Source: Alistipes sp. (GTDB lineage: Bacteria > Bacteroidota > Bacteroidia > Bacteroidales > Rikenellaceae). Taken from it: 64,000 nucleotides of DNA. Shown one piece after another: positions 1 to 9,018 of the stretch. Where the stretch lies: assembly GCF_020026455.1 (NCBI RefSeq), contig NZ_JAHHQJ010000006.1, positions 85,814 through 149,813 on the forward strand, written 5' to 3'. The notes under the pieces are model-generated. The model saw only the letters and a list, made by a program, of their open reading frames with translations, was not told where the DNA came from and searched no databases. Every line of letters starts with the position of its first letter. Positions within the stretch are counted from its first letter, which is position 1. A program made the position numbers and the translations under genes.

Positions 1-777
1 GCGGCCGGTATCTTCACGCGCGACATGATGCACGACGACGACTATTCGACGGCTTTCTTTTCCGAGTCGGAGCGTTTCTTCCACAACCGCATGAACGGCG
101 TGCTGGCGCAGTACAACGGAAAAAGAGACTCCTACGTCGAGTTCGTCTGCGACTGGGAGGGCATGTACTCCACCCTCTCGCGCGAGAAATTCCGCATCCT
201 GCTCGCAGGGCGCCACTACCTCGACACGTTCTACTACGGCTTCAACTACTCGATGTTCCACTATGCGGGACAGAAGGGGGCGCCGATCGAAAACGTCGTC
301 GACCTGCAGCTGCTCAACCCCTGCATCGGCGTGCGGTTCAACGCCTTCTTCGACTTCGACATCAAACTGGGGGCTTTGCTCTCGGCCCAGCGCGACCGCA
401 GCTTCGGCCATTCGTGGGAAAAACCCTGCATGGGCGAGTTCGCCTTCCGGATCAGCCGCTGGGGACTCTCGCTCGACCAACGTCTCTATGTCGGGGAGAA
501 CCTCCACCCCTTCTTCTACGGGCACCAGCTCGAAGACGGCACACCGCTCCCCTACGGACGCGAACTCTACCCCGCCGAAAGTTTCTTCCGCACCGACCAG
601 AAGGTATACAGCCGCACGGCGCTCTCCTTCCGCCGGTCGTTCTTCGACGACACGGTCTCGGTCCGCGCGGAATTTGCCGCCCATCACGACGGCACGGCCC
701 TGGGAACCCAGCAGATGCTGGTCGTGGGGGTGAAACTGCTCAAAACCGTTTACAACAGCAAGAATCACAAAAAATAA
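1..777 (+). CDS. Truncated hypothetical outer-membrane-like protein (C-terminal part)
   Basis: The reading frame is open from base 1, so the gene begins before the window; the first internal ATG is at 25. About 258 codons are visible. The product alternates aromatic and polar residues and has many short strand-like stretches (for example FYYGFNYSMFHY), which suggests a beta-barrel or other outer-membrane protein, but I recognise no named family. Its stop codon is separated from the glnS start by one base, so the two are very likely cotranscribed. The function is unknown; the barrel idea is inference from composition only. Confidence 0.7.
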   Translation, partial: AAGIFTRDMMHDDDYSTAFFSESERFFHNRMNGVLAQYNGKRDSYVEFVCDWEGMYSTLSREKFRILLAGRHYLDTFYYGFNYSMFHYAGQKGAPIENVVDLQLLNPCIGVRFNAFFDFDIKLGALLSAQRDRSFGHSWEKPCMGEFAFRISRWGLSLDQRLYVGENLHPFFYGHQLEDGTPLPYGRELYPAESFFRTDQKVYSRTALSFRRSFFDDTVSVRAEFAAHHDGTALGTQQMLVVGVKLLKTVYNSKNHKK

Positions 778-778
778 C

Positions 779-2455
779 ATGGCAAGCGAAACAAACGAAA
801 CTCGGGAGAAGTCGCTGAACTTCCTCGAAGAGATCATCGAAGAGTCGATCGCCAAGGGCGAAACACGTGTACAGACCCGTTTCCCGCCCGAGCCGAACGG
901 CTACCTGCATATCGGCCACGCCAAGAGCATCTGCATCAACTTCGGACTGGCGAAAAAATACGGCGGCAAGTGCAACCTGCGCTTCGACGACACGAACCCC
1001 GTCAAGGAGGATGTGGAGTACGTCGACTCGATCAAGCGTGACATCCAGTGGCTCGGCTTCCAGTGGGAGCTGGAGCGCTATGCGTCGGACTATTTCGACC
1101 AGCTCTACGAATGGGCCGTCGTGCTGATCAAGAAGGGACTGGCCTACGTCGACGACCAGACGCAGGAGGAGATCCGCGAAAACCGCGGCACGGTATCCGT
1201 GCCGGGAACGCCCTCGCCGTGGCGCGACCGCTCGGTGGAGGAAAACCTCGATCTGTTCACCCGGATGAAGAACGGCGAATTCCCCGACGGGGCCAAGGTC
1301 CTGCGCGCAAAGATCGACATGGCCCACCCGAACATGCTGTTCCGCGACCCGATCATGTACCGCATCATCCACGCCGAGCACCACCGCACGGGCAACAAAT
1401 GGTGCATCTACCCGATGTACGACTACGCCCACGGCCAGAGCGACTCGATCGAGCGCATCACCCACTCGATCTGCACCCTGGAATTCGACGTCCACCGTCC
1501 GCTCTACGACTGGTTCATCCAGGCGCTCGACATTTTCCCCTCGCACCAGTATGAGTTCGCGCGCCTGAACCTCACCTATACGATGATGTCGAAGCGCAAG
1601 CTGCTGAAGCTCGTGCAGGAGGGCGCCGTGATGGGCTGGGACGACCCCCGCATGCCGACCATCTGCGCCCTGCGCCGCAAGGGCTACACGCCCGCCTCGG
1701 TGCGCAACTTCGCCGAGATGGTGGGCGTCGCCAAGCGCGATAACGTCATCGACCTCGGAAAGCTGGAGTACTGCGTACGTGAGGACCTGAACCGGGTTGC
1801 CCAGCGCCGCATGGCCGTGCTGAATCCGCTGAAGGTGGTCATCACGAACTACGAGGACGACAAAACCGAGCTGTTCACGGCCATCAACAACCCCGAAGAC
1901 GAAGCTGCCGGCACGCGGCAGGTTCCCTTCTCGAAGGTGATCTGGATCGAGCGCGACGATTTCATGGAGAATCCGCCCAAGAAGTTCTTCCGCCTCTCGC
2001 CAGGCGGCGAGGTGCGCCTGCGCTATTCGTACCTCATCAAGTGCGAGGAGGTTGTCAAGGACGATGCGGGCAACATCACCGAACTGCACTGCACCTACGA
2101 CCCAATGTCGGGCGGAGGTTCGTCGAGCGACGGCCGCCGTGTGAAAGGCGTTATCCACTGGGTGTCGGCCAAAGACGCCGTGGAGGCTGAAGTCAGGCTG
2201 TTCAATCCGCTCTTCACGAAGGAGGATCCCGACGATGTGGAGGAAGGACAGACCTGGGAGGACAACCTCAATCCCGAATCGATGGTAAAAATCACAGGCT
2301 ACCTCGAACCTTCGCTGCGCGACATCCCCGTCGGTCAGGCCGTACAGTTCGAGCGCGTAGGCTACTTCTGCCCCGATACCGATTCGACTCCCGAGCATCC
2401 GGTGTTCAACCGCACGGTGACACTCAAGGACTCGTGGGCCAAAATCAACAAATAG
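779..2455 (+). CDS. glnS: Glutaminyl-tRNA synthetase
   Basis: Charges tRNA-Gln with glutamine in the cytoplasm. The 558-residue product has the class I signature HIGH (in NGYLHIGHAKS, near residue 43) after RFPPEPNG, and a KMSKS-type loop written MMSKRK near residue 267. The C-terminal third matches the two beta-barrel anticodon-binding domains of GlnRS in order and length, and the size is normal for bacterial GlnRS (about 550). The ATG at 779 follows the upstream stop with one base between, indicating translational coupling. A strong hairpin terminator follows at 2472-2509. Confidence 0.97.
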   Translation: MASETNETREKSLNFLEEIIEESIAKGETRVQTRFPPEPNGYLHIGHAKSICINFGLAKKYGGKCNLRFDDTNPVKEDVEYVDSIKRDIQWLGFQWELERYASDYFDQLYEWAVVLIKKGLAYVDDQTQEEIRENRGTVSVPGTPSPWRDRSVEENLDLFTRMKNGEFPDGAKVLRAKIDMAHPNMLFRDPIMYRIIHAEHHRTGNKWCIYPMYDYAHGQSDSIERITHSICTLEFDVHRPLYDWFIQALDIFPSHQYEFARLNLTYTMMSKRKLLKLVQEGAVMGWDDPRMPTICALRRKGYTPASVRNFAEMVGVAKRDNVIDLGKLEYCVREDLNRVAQRRMAVLNPLKVVITNYEDDKTELFTAINNPEDEAAGTRQVPFSKVIWIERDDFMENPPKKFFRLSPGGEVRLRYSYLIKCEEVVKDDAGNITELHCTYDPMSGGGSSSDGRRVKGVIHWVSAKDAVEAEVRLFNPLFTKEDPDDVEEGQTWEDNLNPESMVKITGYLEPSLRDIPVGQAVQFERVGYFCPDTDSTPEHPVFNRTVTLKDSWAKINK

Positions 2456-2471
2456 AAAGGGCTGCACCAAT

Positions 2472-2509
2472 AAAAAAAGACATCTGGCATGGTCCGGATG
2501 TCTTTTTTT
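2472..2509. terminator. Bidirectional intrinsic terminator after glnS
   Basis: A-run, GACATC stem, short loop, GATGTC and T-run form a hairpin with U-tracts on both strands, between glnS and the convergent glycosyltransferase gene. It can serve both transcripts. The 210 bases from 2510 to 2720 show nothing else convincing. Confidence 0.85.
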
Positions 2510-2720
2510 GGCATTTATCGTTCCACGTTGCCGGATTCGCCCCGGGGAGAGGGCAGAAGAGGCGGGAGCAGCGCCATCAACCGAAACAGGCTCCGGGAGA
2601 ACCGGACGGGTTTGCGTCCTCCTGGCCGTCCGTGCCGGCAGGCTTGGGAACCATCTCGCAGCAGGGAGGGAAGGGGCCGGACGCTGCCAGACTCCCTTTC
2701 GGCGCTTGCGCACTTTCCCG

Positions 2721-3737
2721 TCAGCCCATCATGTCGCCGAAGGTCCGCCGGCCGAAAAGGTAGCGCAGCACCACCGAGCCGCGGTAGATGTTGTCCGCGG
2801 CCGAAGCCTTGCGGCTTTCGCGGATCGAGCGGCGTTTGCGAGCCAGTGCCCCATGCCAGCGGATGAAGTCGCGGTAGGCGCGGAACACGGCGTGGAAGTT
2901 GTCCCAGTGCCCCTGCATGAGGTAGGACAGCGCGGCAAGCAGGTCGAGTGCCGGGCGCACCACGGCCACGAAAAGCCGCTGTGCGGGCGAGGCACACTTG
3001 TAAAGCATGGCAAGGTTGTTCCGGTGATTGTAGAAAACCTTGGCCGGGGAATCGGTCTGGAGCGTACCGCCGCCCAAGTGGTAGACCCGGCTCCGGGGCA
3101 CGATCCGCACCCGGTAACCCGCCAGCTGCATCCGCCAGCAGAGGTCGATCTCCTCCATGTGGGCGAAGAAATCGCCGTCGAAGCCGCCCAGCGCGCGGAA
3201 CACCTCAGCCCGGCAGCAGAATGCCGCACCGCTCGCCCAGAAAACATCGCGTTCGTCGTCGTACTGCCCCCGGTCCTTCTCCACACGGCGCAGGATGCGC
3301 CCCCGGCAGAAGGGATAGCCCAGGTAGTCGATAAAGCCGCCCGCAGCCCCGGCATACTCGAACTCCGTGCGGTCGGCAAAGGAGATCAGCTTCGGCGCGA
3401 CGACCGCCACATCGGGATTCCGGTCCAGGCAGTCGAGAATCGGCGCAAGCCACCCCTCGGGGGTCTCGACATCGGAGTTCAGCAGCAGGTAATAGTCGGC
3501 CTCGACGCGCTCCAATGCGCGGTTGTAGCCCCCGGCAAAGCCGTAGTTGCGGTCCATGCGCAGGACCGTGACCGACGGGAATTCGGCGGCGAGCAGCCCG
3601 AGGGAGTCGTCCGTCGAACCGTTGTCGGCGACGATGACTTCGACCCCGGCGGGAGCCGCAGCCACGACCGACGGCAGGAACCGACGCAGGTGTTCTGCGC
3701 CGTTCCAGTTGAGTATGACGATTTTAGCTATCGGCAT
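2721..3737 (-). CDS. Family 2 glycosyltransferase
   Basis: Probable inverting glycosyltransferase with a GT-A fold, 338 residues. The N-terminus KIVILNWNG is typical of rhamnosyltransferase-like GT2 enzymes. It is followed by VIVADNGSTDDS, a LLLNSDVE stretch carrying the metal-binding Asp motif near residue 88, and an EEIDLCWR segment near residue 204, all usual for this subgroup. The C-terminus has a hydrophobic stretch but no clear multi-pass domain. It is the last gene of the leftward operon and overlaps the acyltransferase gene by 14 bases. The pairing with an LpxL-like acyltransferase hints at glycolipid or LPS work; the acceptor sugar cannot be told. Confidence 0.93.
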   Translation of the reverse strand: MPIAKIVILNWNGAEHLRRFLPSVVAAAPAGVEVIVADNGSTDDSLGLLAAEFPSVTVLRMDRNYGFAGGYNRALERVEADYYLLLNSDVETPEGWLAPILDCLDRNPDVAVVAPKLISFADRTEFEYAGAAGGFIDYLGYPFCRGRILRRVEKDRGQYDDERDVFWASGAAFCCRAEVFRALGGFDGDFFAHMEEIDLCWRMQLAGYRVRIVPRSRVYHLGGGTLQTDSPAKVFYNHRNNLAMLYKCASPAQRLFVAVVRPALDLLAALSYLMQGHWDNFHAVFRAYRDFIRWHGALARKRRSIRESRKASAADNIYRGSVVLRYLFGRRTFGDMMG

Positions 3738-4644
3738 GAGTTCGTTTGTGCTTCCAGCGGCGGTGCGACCACATCCACAGTTCGGGACACTCGCAGATCA
3801 TCCGCTCCAACTGACGAACGTAACGCTGCGTGATTTCGTATTCGGCGACCTCCTCTTTGCCGTCATAAATAAGTTCGAAGGATATTTCGTAACGTCCCCG
3901 CCGCAGACGGTTCATCTTCACGAAATAGACCGGGAGGTTGCAGCGCAGGGCCAGTTTCTCGCCGCCGTCGAAGAAGATCGTATCCTGATTGAGGAAGCGG
4001 AACCAACGGCTGTCGGGACGCCGCGGGGGATTCTGATCGGCGATAAGCCCCATCACGAGGTTCTTGCCGTCGATGCCCTTGGCCCGGTTGCGCAGGTAGA
4101 AACGCAGGCTCTCCTTCATCGAGACGGTCATCGAATTTTCGTAATTGCGCAGCCGCCGGTAAAGCTCCTCCATCACCTTGCTGCGCAGCGGGTGGTAGAC
4201 GGCGACCAGCATCTGCGACCGCTCATAAAGCCCCCAGTAGGAGCAATACTCCCAGCAGCCGAAATGGGCCGTCATGGCGATCCAGTCGCGGCCGTGCACC
4301 GCTTCCACATGCTTCTCCAGATCTTTGACGGTGAGCACCGTCCGGCCCTTCTCCTCGCTCATGTAGGCCATGTTGATCGTGTCGACGAAGATTTCGGACA
4401 GCGTGCGGTAGAACCGTCTCCGTATGGCGGCCAGTTCCTCGTCGCTCTTCTCGGGGAACGAGTTCCGCAGGTTGGTCTTCACAACCTTCATGCGGTAGCG
4501 CAGGCAGTAGTAAAGCAGGCCGAAAAGCAGATTCTCAACGACATAGTACTTGAACCAGTAAGGCATCACGGCGAACACGCGTGCGCCCAGCCAAAGGGTC
4601 TCCAGCCAAAAGTGCTGCAAAAGGGTCAGATCGGTTCGTTTCAT
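3724..4644 (-). CDS. LpxL/HtrB-like lysophospholipid acyltransferase
   Basis: A 306-residue member of the lipid A acyltransferase family (late acyltransferases LpxL/LpxM). The HX4E catalytic motif is visible as HFGCWE near residue 127, and a conserved arginine-rich patch with DQNPP lies further on. An N-terminal hydrophobic, Tyr-rich segment probably anchors it to the inner membrane. It lies 14 bases downstream of the DUF389 gene and overlaps the glycosyltransferase start. Likely substrate is lipid A or a related glyco- or aminolipid; Bacteroidetes use members of this family for both, so the exact acceptor is uncertain. Confidence 0.9.
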   Translation of the reverse strand: MKRTDLTLLQHFWLETLWLGARVFAVMPYWFKYYVVENLLFGLLYYCLRYRMKVVKTNLRNSFPEKSDEELAAIRRRFYRTLSEIFVDTINMAYMSEEKGRTVLTVKDLEKHVEAVHGRDWIAMTAHFGCWEYCSYWGLYERSQMLVAVYHPLRSKVMEELYRRLRNYENSMTVSMKESLRFYLRNRAKGIDGKNLVMGLIADQNPPRRPDSRWFRFLNQDTIFFDGGEKLALRCNLPVYFVKMNRLRRGRYEISFELIYDGKEEVAEYEITQRYVRQLERMICECPELWMWSHRRWKHKRTHADS

Positions 4645-4658
4645 GCCTGTCGCCCGGC

Positions 4659-6047
4659 TTAGGGTTCCACGAAGAGTTTGACGTTCTCGACCTTGGTACG
4701 GATTTTCAGCCAGCGGATCAGCGTGTCACGGTCGACCGGAAGCGCCGAATCGCGGGGTGTCACCACACACACGAGCGTCGTATCGCCGGGCGTACCCTCA
4801 ACGTCGAAGGTGATGCCCTTGGTCAGCGAAATGGCCCCGATGTTGCCCATCATGGCCCCCACTTCGCGCGAAATGTCGTTCACCTCGACATTGGTCACCC
4901 GGTAGCGTTTCAGCAGCGAGGACATCTCGTCGATCCGGCGGTTCTTCTCCTCCAGCAGCTCCTGATAGCTCTTCTGGAGCGAAACCACATCGACCTTGTC
5001 CTCCGTATTGGCCTGCCGTACAACCAGTTCGGCCGTCTCCAGCCCAAAGCTGCGCATCTGCGTCCGGGCGTTTTCGATCACCTCCTCGCCCAGCGGCTCG
5101 CCCACGAGCAGCAGCTCGATCTGCGAGGGATTCTCGCCCCGCGCATAGTGTTTGTTGCACTCGATCACGCGGGTATGCGGAAAGTTGAAGACCTGCGACA
5201 CGTATTTGTCGGCCACAGCCTCGAACAACGAGACGCGGACCATGTGAAAACCGATGAAGACGCTCGGGATGAAGGTCACCAGCGTGATGATCATCATCAG
5301 CCGCTTGACCGTGCGCTCGCGGGCCTTGTCGATGAAGACCTTCTTCTCATATTGCAGGAAACGCACCATGGCATAGGTAGCCAGGGCGATGAACACCGAG
5401 TTGATGAAGAAGAGGTAGAAGGCACCTATGAAAAAGCGGAACTGCCCCGTGGCCAGTCCGAAGCCCGCCGTACAGAGGGGCGGGATGAGGGCCGTGGCGA
5501 TGGCCACGCCGGGAATGACGGTCGACGTGCGGTCCTGCCGCGTCTGCGCCACGATGCCCGCCAAGCCACCGAACAGGGCGATTAGCACGTCGTAGGTCGT
5601 AGGCACGGTGCGCGCCAGCAGCTCGCTGCTGTTGGACGAGAGCGGTGAGAGGAAGAAATAGAGTGTCGAGGTGATGATGGCGACGATGAACATCAGCACC
5701 AGATTGCGCAGCGACTTCTTGAACAGTTCGAAATCGTTGATACCCAGCGCGAGGCCGACGCCCATGATCGGCCCCATGATCGGCGAAACGAGCATCGCGC
5801 CGATGATCACCGCGGCCGAATTGACGTTCAGACCCAGCGAAGCGATCATCGTGGCAAAGATCAGCACCCAAAGGTTGACGCCGCGGAACTCCACGCCCTT
5901 CGAGATGGAGGCCACAACCTCGTCGCGCTGCGCCTTGTCGTCGTCGAGGCTGAAACGGCCCTTCATGAATTCGCGCAACTCCCCGAGCCACGTTGAAAAC
6001 GAACGTTCTGTCTTTTGTGTGTCGTCTGTACGGTTCTCTTCCATCAA
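4659..6047 (-). CDS. DUF389 integral membrane protein (TIGR00341 type)
   Basis: A 462-residue protein with a soluble N-terminus, about six hydrophobic segments between residues 55 and 280 (including the glycine-rich VIIGAMLVSPIMGPIMG stretch diagnostic of DUF389), and a charged C-terminal region with a short coiled-coil (residues about 355-385). Function is unknown; family members are inner-membrane proteins sometimes described as hydrophobic-domain proteins. It sits in an operon with rsmI upstream (21-base gap) and an acyltransferase downstream. The start at 6047 gives MMEEN; 6044 is equally possible. Confidence 0.9.
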   Translation of the reverse strand: MMEENRTDDTQKTERSFSTWLGELREFMKGRFSLDDDKAQRDEVVASISKGVEFRGVNLWVLIFATMIASLGLNVNSAAVIIGAMLVSPIMGPIMGVGLALGINDFELFKKSLRNLVLMFIVAIITSTLYFFLSPLSSNSSELLARTVPTTYDVLIALFGGLAGIVAQTRQDRTSTVIPGVAIATALIPPLCTAGFGLATGQFRFFIGAFYLFFINSVFIALATYAMVRFLQYEKKVFIDKARERTVKRLMMIITLVTFIPSVFIGFHMVRVSLFEAVADKYVSQVFNFPHTRVIECNKHYARGENPSQIELLLVGEPLGEEVIENARTQMRSFGLETAELVVRQANTEDKVDVVSLQKSYQELLEEKNRRIDEMSSLLKRYRVTNVEVNDISREVGAMMGNIGAISLTKGITFDVEGTPGDTTLVCVVTPRDSALPVDRDTLIRWLKIRTKVENVKLFVEP

Positions 6048-6068
6048 ATGTGTTTTGTTTTTGGGTTA

Positions 6069-6773
6069 TTACTCCTCGCCGTCCTCCCGGACGCGGCGGA
6101 CTTTGGGCTTTCCGGCCACAACAATCACGAACTCACCCTTGGGTTCGGTCGTGCGGAAATGGTCGAGCACCTCGGCGACGGTCCCGCGCACGGTCTGCTC
6201 GAACTTCTTGGTGATCTCGCGCGATACCGAGACCCGGCGGTCTTCGCCGAAGACCTCGGCCAACTGCTCGAGGCACCGGACCACGCGATAGGGCGATTCG
6301 TAGAAAATCATCGTGCGCTCCTCGTCAGCAAGGGCCTGCAGCTGCTTCGTGCGCCCCTTCTTCTGGGGCAGGAAGCCCTCGAAGCAGAACCGGTCGCACG
6401 GAAATCCGCTCTGCACCAACGCCGGAATCAGCGCCGTGGCGCCGGGCAGCGTCTCGACCTCGATCCCCGCCTCGACACACGTGCGCACCAGCAGGAACCC
6501 CGGATCCGAAATCCCGGGAGTCCCGGCGTCCGAGACCAGGGCGGCATTGCGTCCCGCGGCGATCGCCCCGGCGACCATTTCGACCGTGGCGTGCTCGTTG
6601 AACTTGTGGTGCGAACGGAGTTTCTGCTCGATGCCGAGGTGCTTCAGCAGGAACGACGTCGTGCGCGTGTCCTCGGCCAGGATGAAATCCACCTCGCGCA
6701 GGACGTTCACCGCGCGCAGCGTGATGTCGTCCAGATTCCCGATCGGCGTAGGTACGATATAGAGCTTGGCCAT
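6069..6773 (-). CDS. rsmI: 16S rRNA (cytidine1402-2'-O)-methyltransferase RsmI
   Basis: Methylates the 2'-O of C1402 in 16S rRNA using S-adenosylmethionine. The N-terminus has the tetrapyrrole-methylase-type TPIGNLDDITLRA motif, EDTRTT follows, and the SAM-site signature SDAGTPGISDPG is near residue 82. I chose the ATG at 6773 (MAKLYIVPTPIG, 234 residues), five bases after the upstream stop ending at 6778; a start at 6785 would add four residues and overlap the upstream gene. The C-terminal VIVVAGKPKVRR tail is usual for the family. Confidence 0.95.
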   Translation of the reverse strand: MAKLYIVPTPIGNLDDITLRAVNVLREVDFILAEDTRTTSFLLKHLGIEQKLRSHHKFNEHATVEMVAGAIAAGRNAALVSDAGTPGISDPGFLLVRTCVEAGIEVETLPGATALIPALVQSGFPCDRFCFEGFLPQKKGRTKQLQALADEERTMIFYESPYRVVRCLEQLAEVFGEDRRVSVSREITKKFEQTVRGTVAEVLDHFRTTEPKGEFVIVVAGKPKVRRVREDGEE

Positions 6774-6777
6774 CGTG

Positions 6778-8421
6778 TTAGGCAAATTTACGTTCGAGCA
6801 ACTCCATCATGAACTTCGCGCCGTCCGAATTGGGATTCCAGGCATAGTTCTCGGCGATATGGATCATGCACTCATCGAAATCGTCGAAGGCATTGAGCGC
6901 CCCGATCGCCTCTTCGTAGGCCTCGCCGTCGCCGTCGAAGAGATCGCGGATCAGCAGGAACTTGTCGTTGATGCCGATGGCGTGGCGCAGGTCGGTGATC
7001 GGCTCGCTGCGGCGCAGTTCCGACGCCATGTCGGGGCGCGGAGCAATCGTGTCGGCCAGCGTCTGCACGTCGTGGTTGATCACCTCGCCCAGCACGGCTC
7101 CGACAGGAAGCGCAACCTCCTTTGTTTCGAATGCGGCCTCCTCCGGCTCTGCGGCAACAGACTCCTCCCGAACAAAGACGGGTTCTGCCGCGGGCTGGGA
7201 CCCGGGCATTCCGGACTGCAGCCCGGCATTTGCGGATGTAACCGCCGGCTCGGGCATCGCCACGGACCCAGCGTAGGAAGCGGGTTCGGACGCCGCTACG
7301 GATTCGGGAGCAGCAACGGGTTCGGGAGCAGCAACGGGTTCGGGTGCTGCAACGGGTTCGGGGCGCCCCACCGGTCTTCCCGCCGCTTCGGTCCTTGCAG
7401 GCTTTGCAGGCTTTTCAACGGATGCAGGCGTGTCGTAGAGCGACATGATGACGCGCTGTTTGTGCCGATGGCGGACGGTCTCCTCCTCCAGTCCGAACAA
7501 CGTGGGCGCGATGTATTGGGGTTTCTCCGCGGGAGTGGGTTCCGGAGCCGGAGCGGGCGCCGAAACGGATGTCGGAGCGGATTCCGAAGCGGGAGCCGGA
7601 GCAACAGCCGATTCCGACGCGGCGGCTGGTTCAACAGCCGGCACGGATGCGGCAACCGGTTCGGATTCGGGAGTTGCGGCCGACACAACAGCGGGTTCCG
7701 AAGCGGGCACCGGAGTAACGACCGGTTCCGACGCGGCGGCTGGTTCAACAGCCGGCACGAATGCGGCAACCGGTTCGGATTCGGGAGTTGCAACTGACAC
7801 AACAGCGGGTTCGGATTCGGGAGTTGCGGCCGGCACAACAGCCGGTTCGGCCTCGGCGGCTGGTTCAACAGCCGACACGGATGCGGCAATCGGTTCGGGA
7901 GCTGCGCCCGACTCGGGTTCTTCGGCGACAGATTCGGCCTCGGAAGCCGCGGCCGGAGCAGGCACAATGCCGGATCCATCCGCATGTTGCGGTTCGGGAT
8001 CCGCCACCGCAGGCTCTGCCATTTCGGGCGTCTCCACAACGGGTTCCATACCGGCAAATACCGCGGCGGAAGCGGATCCATCCGTTGCACCGGACTCTGC
8101 AAGCGGCTCCGCGGGTTCCGCCTCCGCATCGAATGCGGCGTCGGGCTCGGGAACGGGTTCAAATACGGCGTCGTCCGTCGGGTCGAGCGAAAGCACCGCC
8201 CCCAGGTCAATGGGCACAGGAGCCGCCGTGGGCTCCGCCTCCGCAGCCGGGAATTCCGGAGCGGATGCCTCCTCCGTAAAGCGCACCGCATCGTAGAGCG
8301 TCCGCAGTTTTTCCAGTGCCAGGTCGCGTTCGAGGGACGGAATTTCCCCGGAAGGCTCCCAGCCGTCGACAAGCGCGGTCAGCTTGTGCAGTTCGGCACG
8401 TATCGTCTTCAAATCCATCAT
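6778..8421 (-). CDS. Hypothetical protein with a long Pro/Ala/Glu repeat core
   Basis: 547 residues. A short charged N-terminal domain (residues 1-60, MDLKTIRAELHKL) and a compact C-terminal domain of about 100 residues (containing LRHAIGINDKFLLIRDLF, then FDDFDECMIHIAENYAWN) flank a central low-complexity region rich in Pro, Ala, Glu, Ser and Val. The arrangement suggests a linker-joined cytoplasmic protein; function unknown. The C-terminal type is common beside rsmI in Bacteroidales. I chose 8421 (8418 is also possible) because a TACCTTTG promoter box lies only about 20 bases upstream, which excludes the long open frame reaching 8691. Confidence 0.85.
   Translation of the reverse strand: MMDLKTIRAELHKLTALVDGWEPSGEIPSLERDLALEKLRTLYDAVRFTEEASAPEFPAAEAEPTAAPVPIDLGAVLSLDPTDDAVFEPVPEPDAAFDAEAEPAEPLAESGATDGSASAAVFAGMEPVVETPEMAEPAVADPEPQHADGSGIVPAPAAASEAESVAEEPESGAAPEPIAASVSAVEPAAEAEPAVVPAATPESEPAVVSVATPESEPVAAFVPAVEPAAASEPVVTPVPASEPAVVSAATPESEPVAASVPAVEPAAASESAVAPAPASESAPTSVSAPAPAPEPTPAEKPQYIAPTLFGLEEETVRHRHKQRVIMSLYDTPASVEKPAKPARTEAAGRPVGRPEPVAAPEPVAAPEPVAAPESVAASEPASYAGSVAMPEPAVTSANAGLQSGMPGSQPAAEPVFVREESVAAEPEEAAFETKEVALPVGAVLGEVINHDVQTLADTIAPRPDMASELRRSEPITDLRHAIGINDKFLLIRDLFDGDGEAYEEAIGALNAFDDFDECMIHIAENYAWNPNSDGAKFMMELLERKFA
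7560..7900. repeat. In-frame imperfect tandem repeats, period about 118-120 bp
   Basis: The stretch beginning TTCCGACGCGGCGGCTGG recurs near 7612 and 7730, with a further diverged copy near 7850, each followed by GGCAACCGGTTCGG or similar. The repeats encode the Pro/Ala/Glu-rich core of the gene on the minus strand. Copy-number change would keep frame if units are multiples of three. Confidence 0.7.
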
Positions 8422-8440
8422 TGCGTACAGTTTTGACCTC

Positions 8441-8448
8441 CAAAGGTA
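8441..8448 (-). promoter_or_regulatory. Promoter -7 box of the rsmI operon
   Basis: TACCTTTG on the minus strand, 20 bases from the ATG at 8421, matches the Bacteroidetes TAnnTTTG element. It implies a very short leader and fixes the start of the repeat protein. Confidence 0.7.
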
Positions 8449-8700
8449 GCAAAAATTTGCGAATGCCCAGCCATTCCCCGAAACCTTTTGTCCGAAACGG
8501 CACCGAAGGGGTTTTCCCGAAACACTACCCCGTCCGGCGTCCGCGACGCGGGCATCGTCCGGCAAGGCGGCAGGCTGTCGTTTCGCCAAAGCCGCCCGCA
8601 AGATGTGCCCGCACGGCATGCACACCCGCCCGACGGGATAAAGGACGACACCCCGGCGCCATGCCCCCCGGCCGAACTGCCGCAACGGCAATCAACCGGA

Positions 8701-8772
8701 CCTCGGTCATGCCACCCGACCAGACCTCGGTCATGCCACCCAACCAGGCCCCTGCCATGCCTCCCAATCGGA
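8701..8772. repeat. Three 24-bp tandem repeats in an intergenic region
   Basis: Units begin CCTCGGTCATGCCACCC; the first two are near-identical and the third diverged. They lie in the 597-base gap 8422-9018, which otherwise holds only two divergent promoters and no convincing gene. Confidence 0.75.
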
Positions 8773-8952
8773 GCACCGCCACGACAAAATGCTATTTTTT
8801 CATCGGTAAAAGGCCGAAAAGCCGTGCGAAGATAGTAAAAAAAGCCTCAAAAAAGGGGTTGAAACGGAATAATCGGCGGACGTGGAGGGGAAAGTTCCGG
8901 CCCAGCCACAGGTAAATCGGCCGAAGTCCATCGGGATATGAAAAGAAATTCG

Positions 8953-8960
8953 TATCTTTG
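8953..8960 (+). promoter_or_regulatory. Promoter -7 box of ychF
   Basis: TATCTTTG 58 bases upstream of the ychF ATG, in an AT-rich stretch; fits the Bacteroidetes primary sigma factor consensus. Confidence 0.75.
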
Positions 8961-9018
8961 TGGGCTTGTTTCACAACAGGCGCAATTTGTCTGACAGCAA
9001 TATAAACAAAACGAATAA

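Noticed and set aside
740..2713. 657-codon open frame antisense to glnS
   Set aside because: Shadow of glnS caused by high GC; no family features and no promoter.
8422..8691. Upstream extension of the repeat protein to 8691
   Set aside because: It would cross the promoter box at 8441-8448 and has shadow-like composition.
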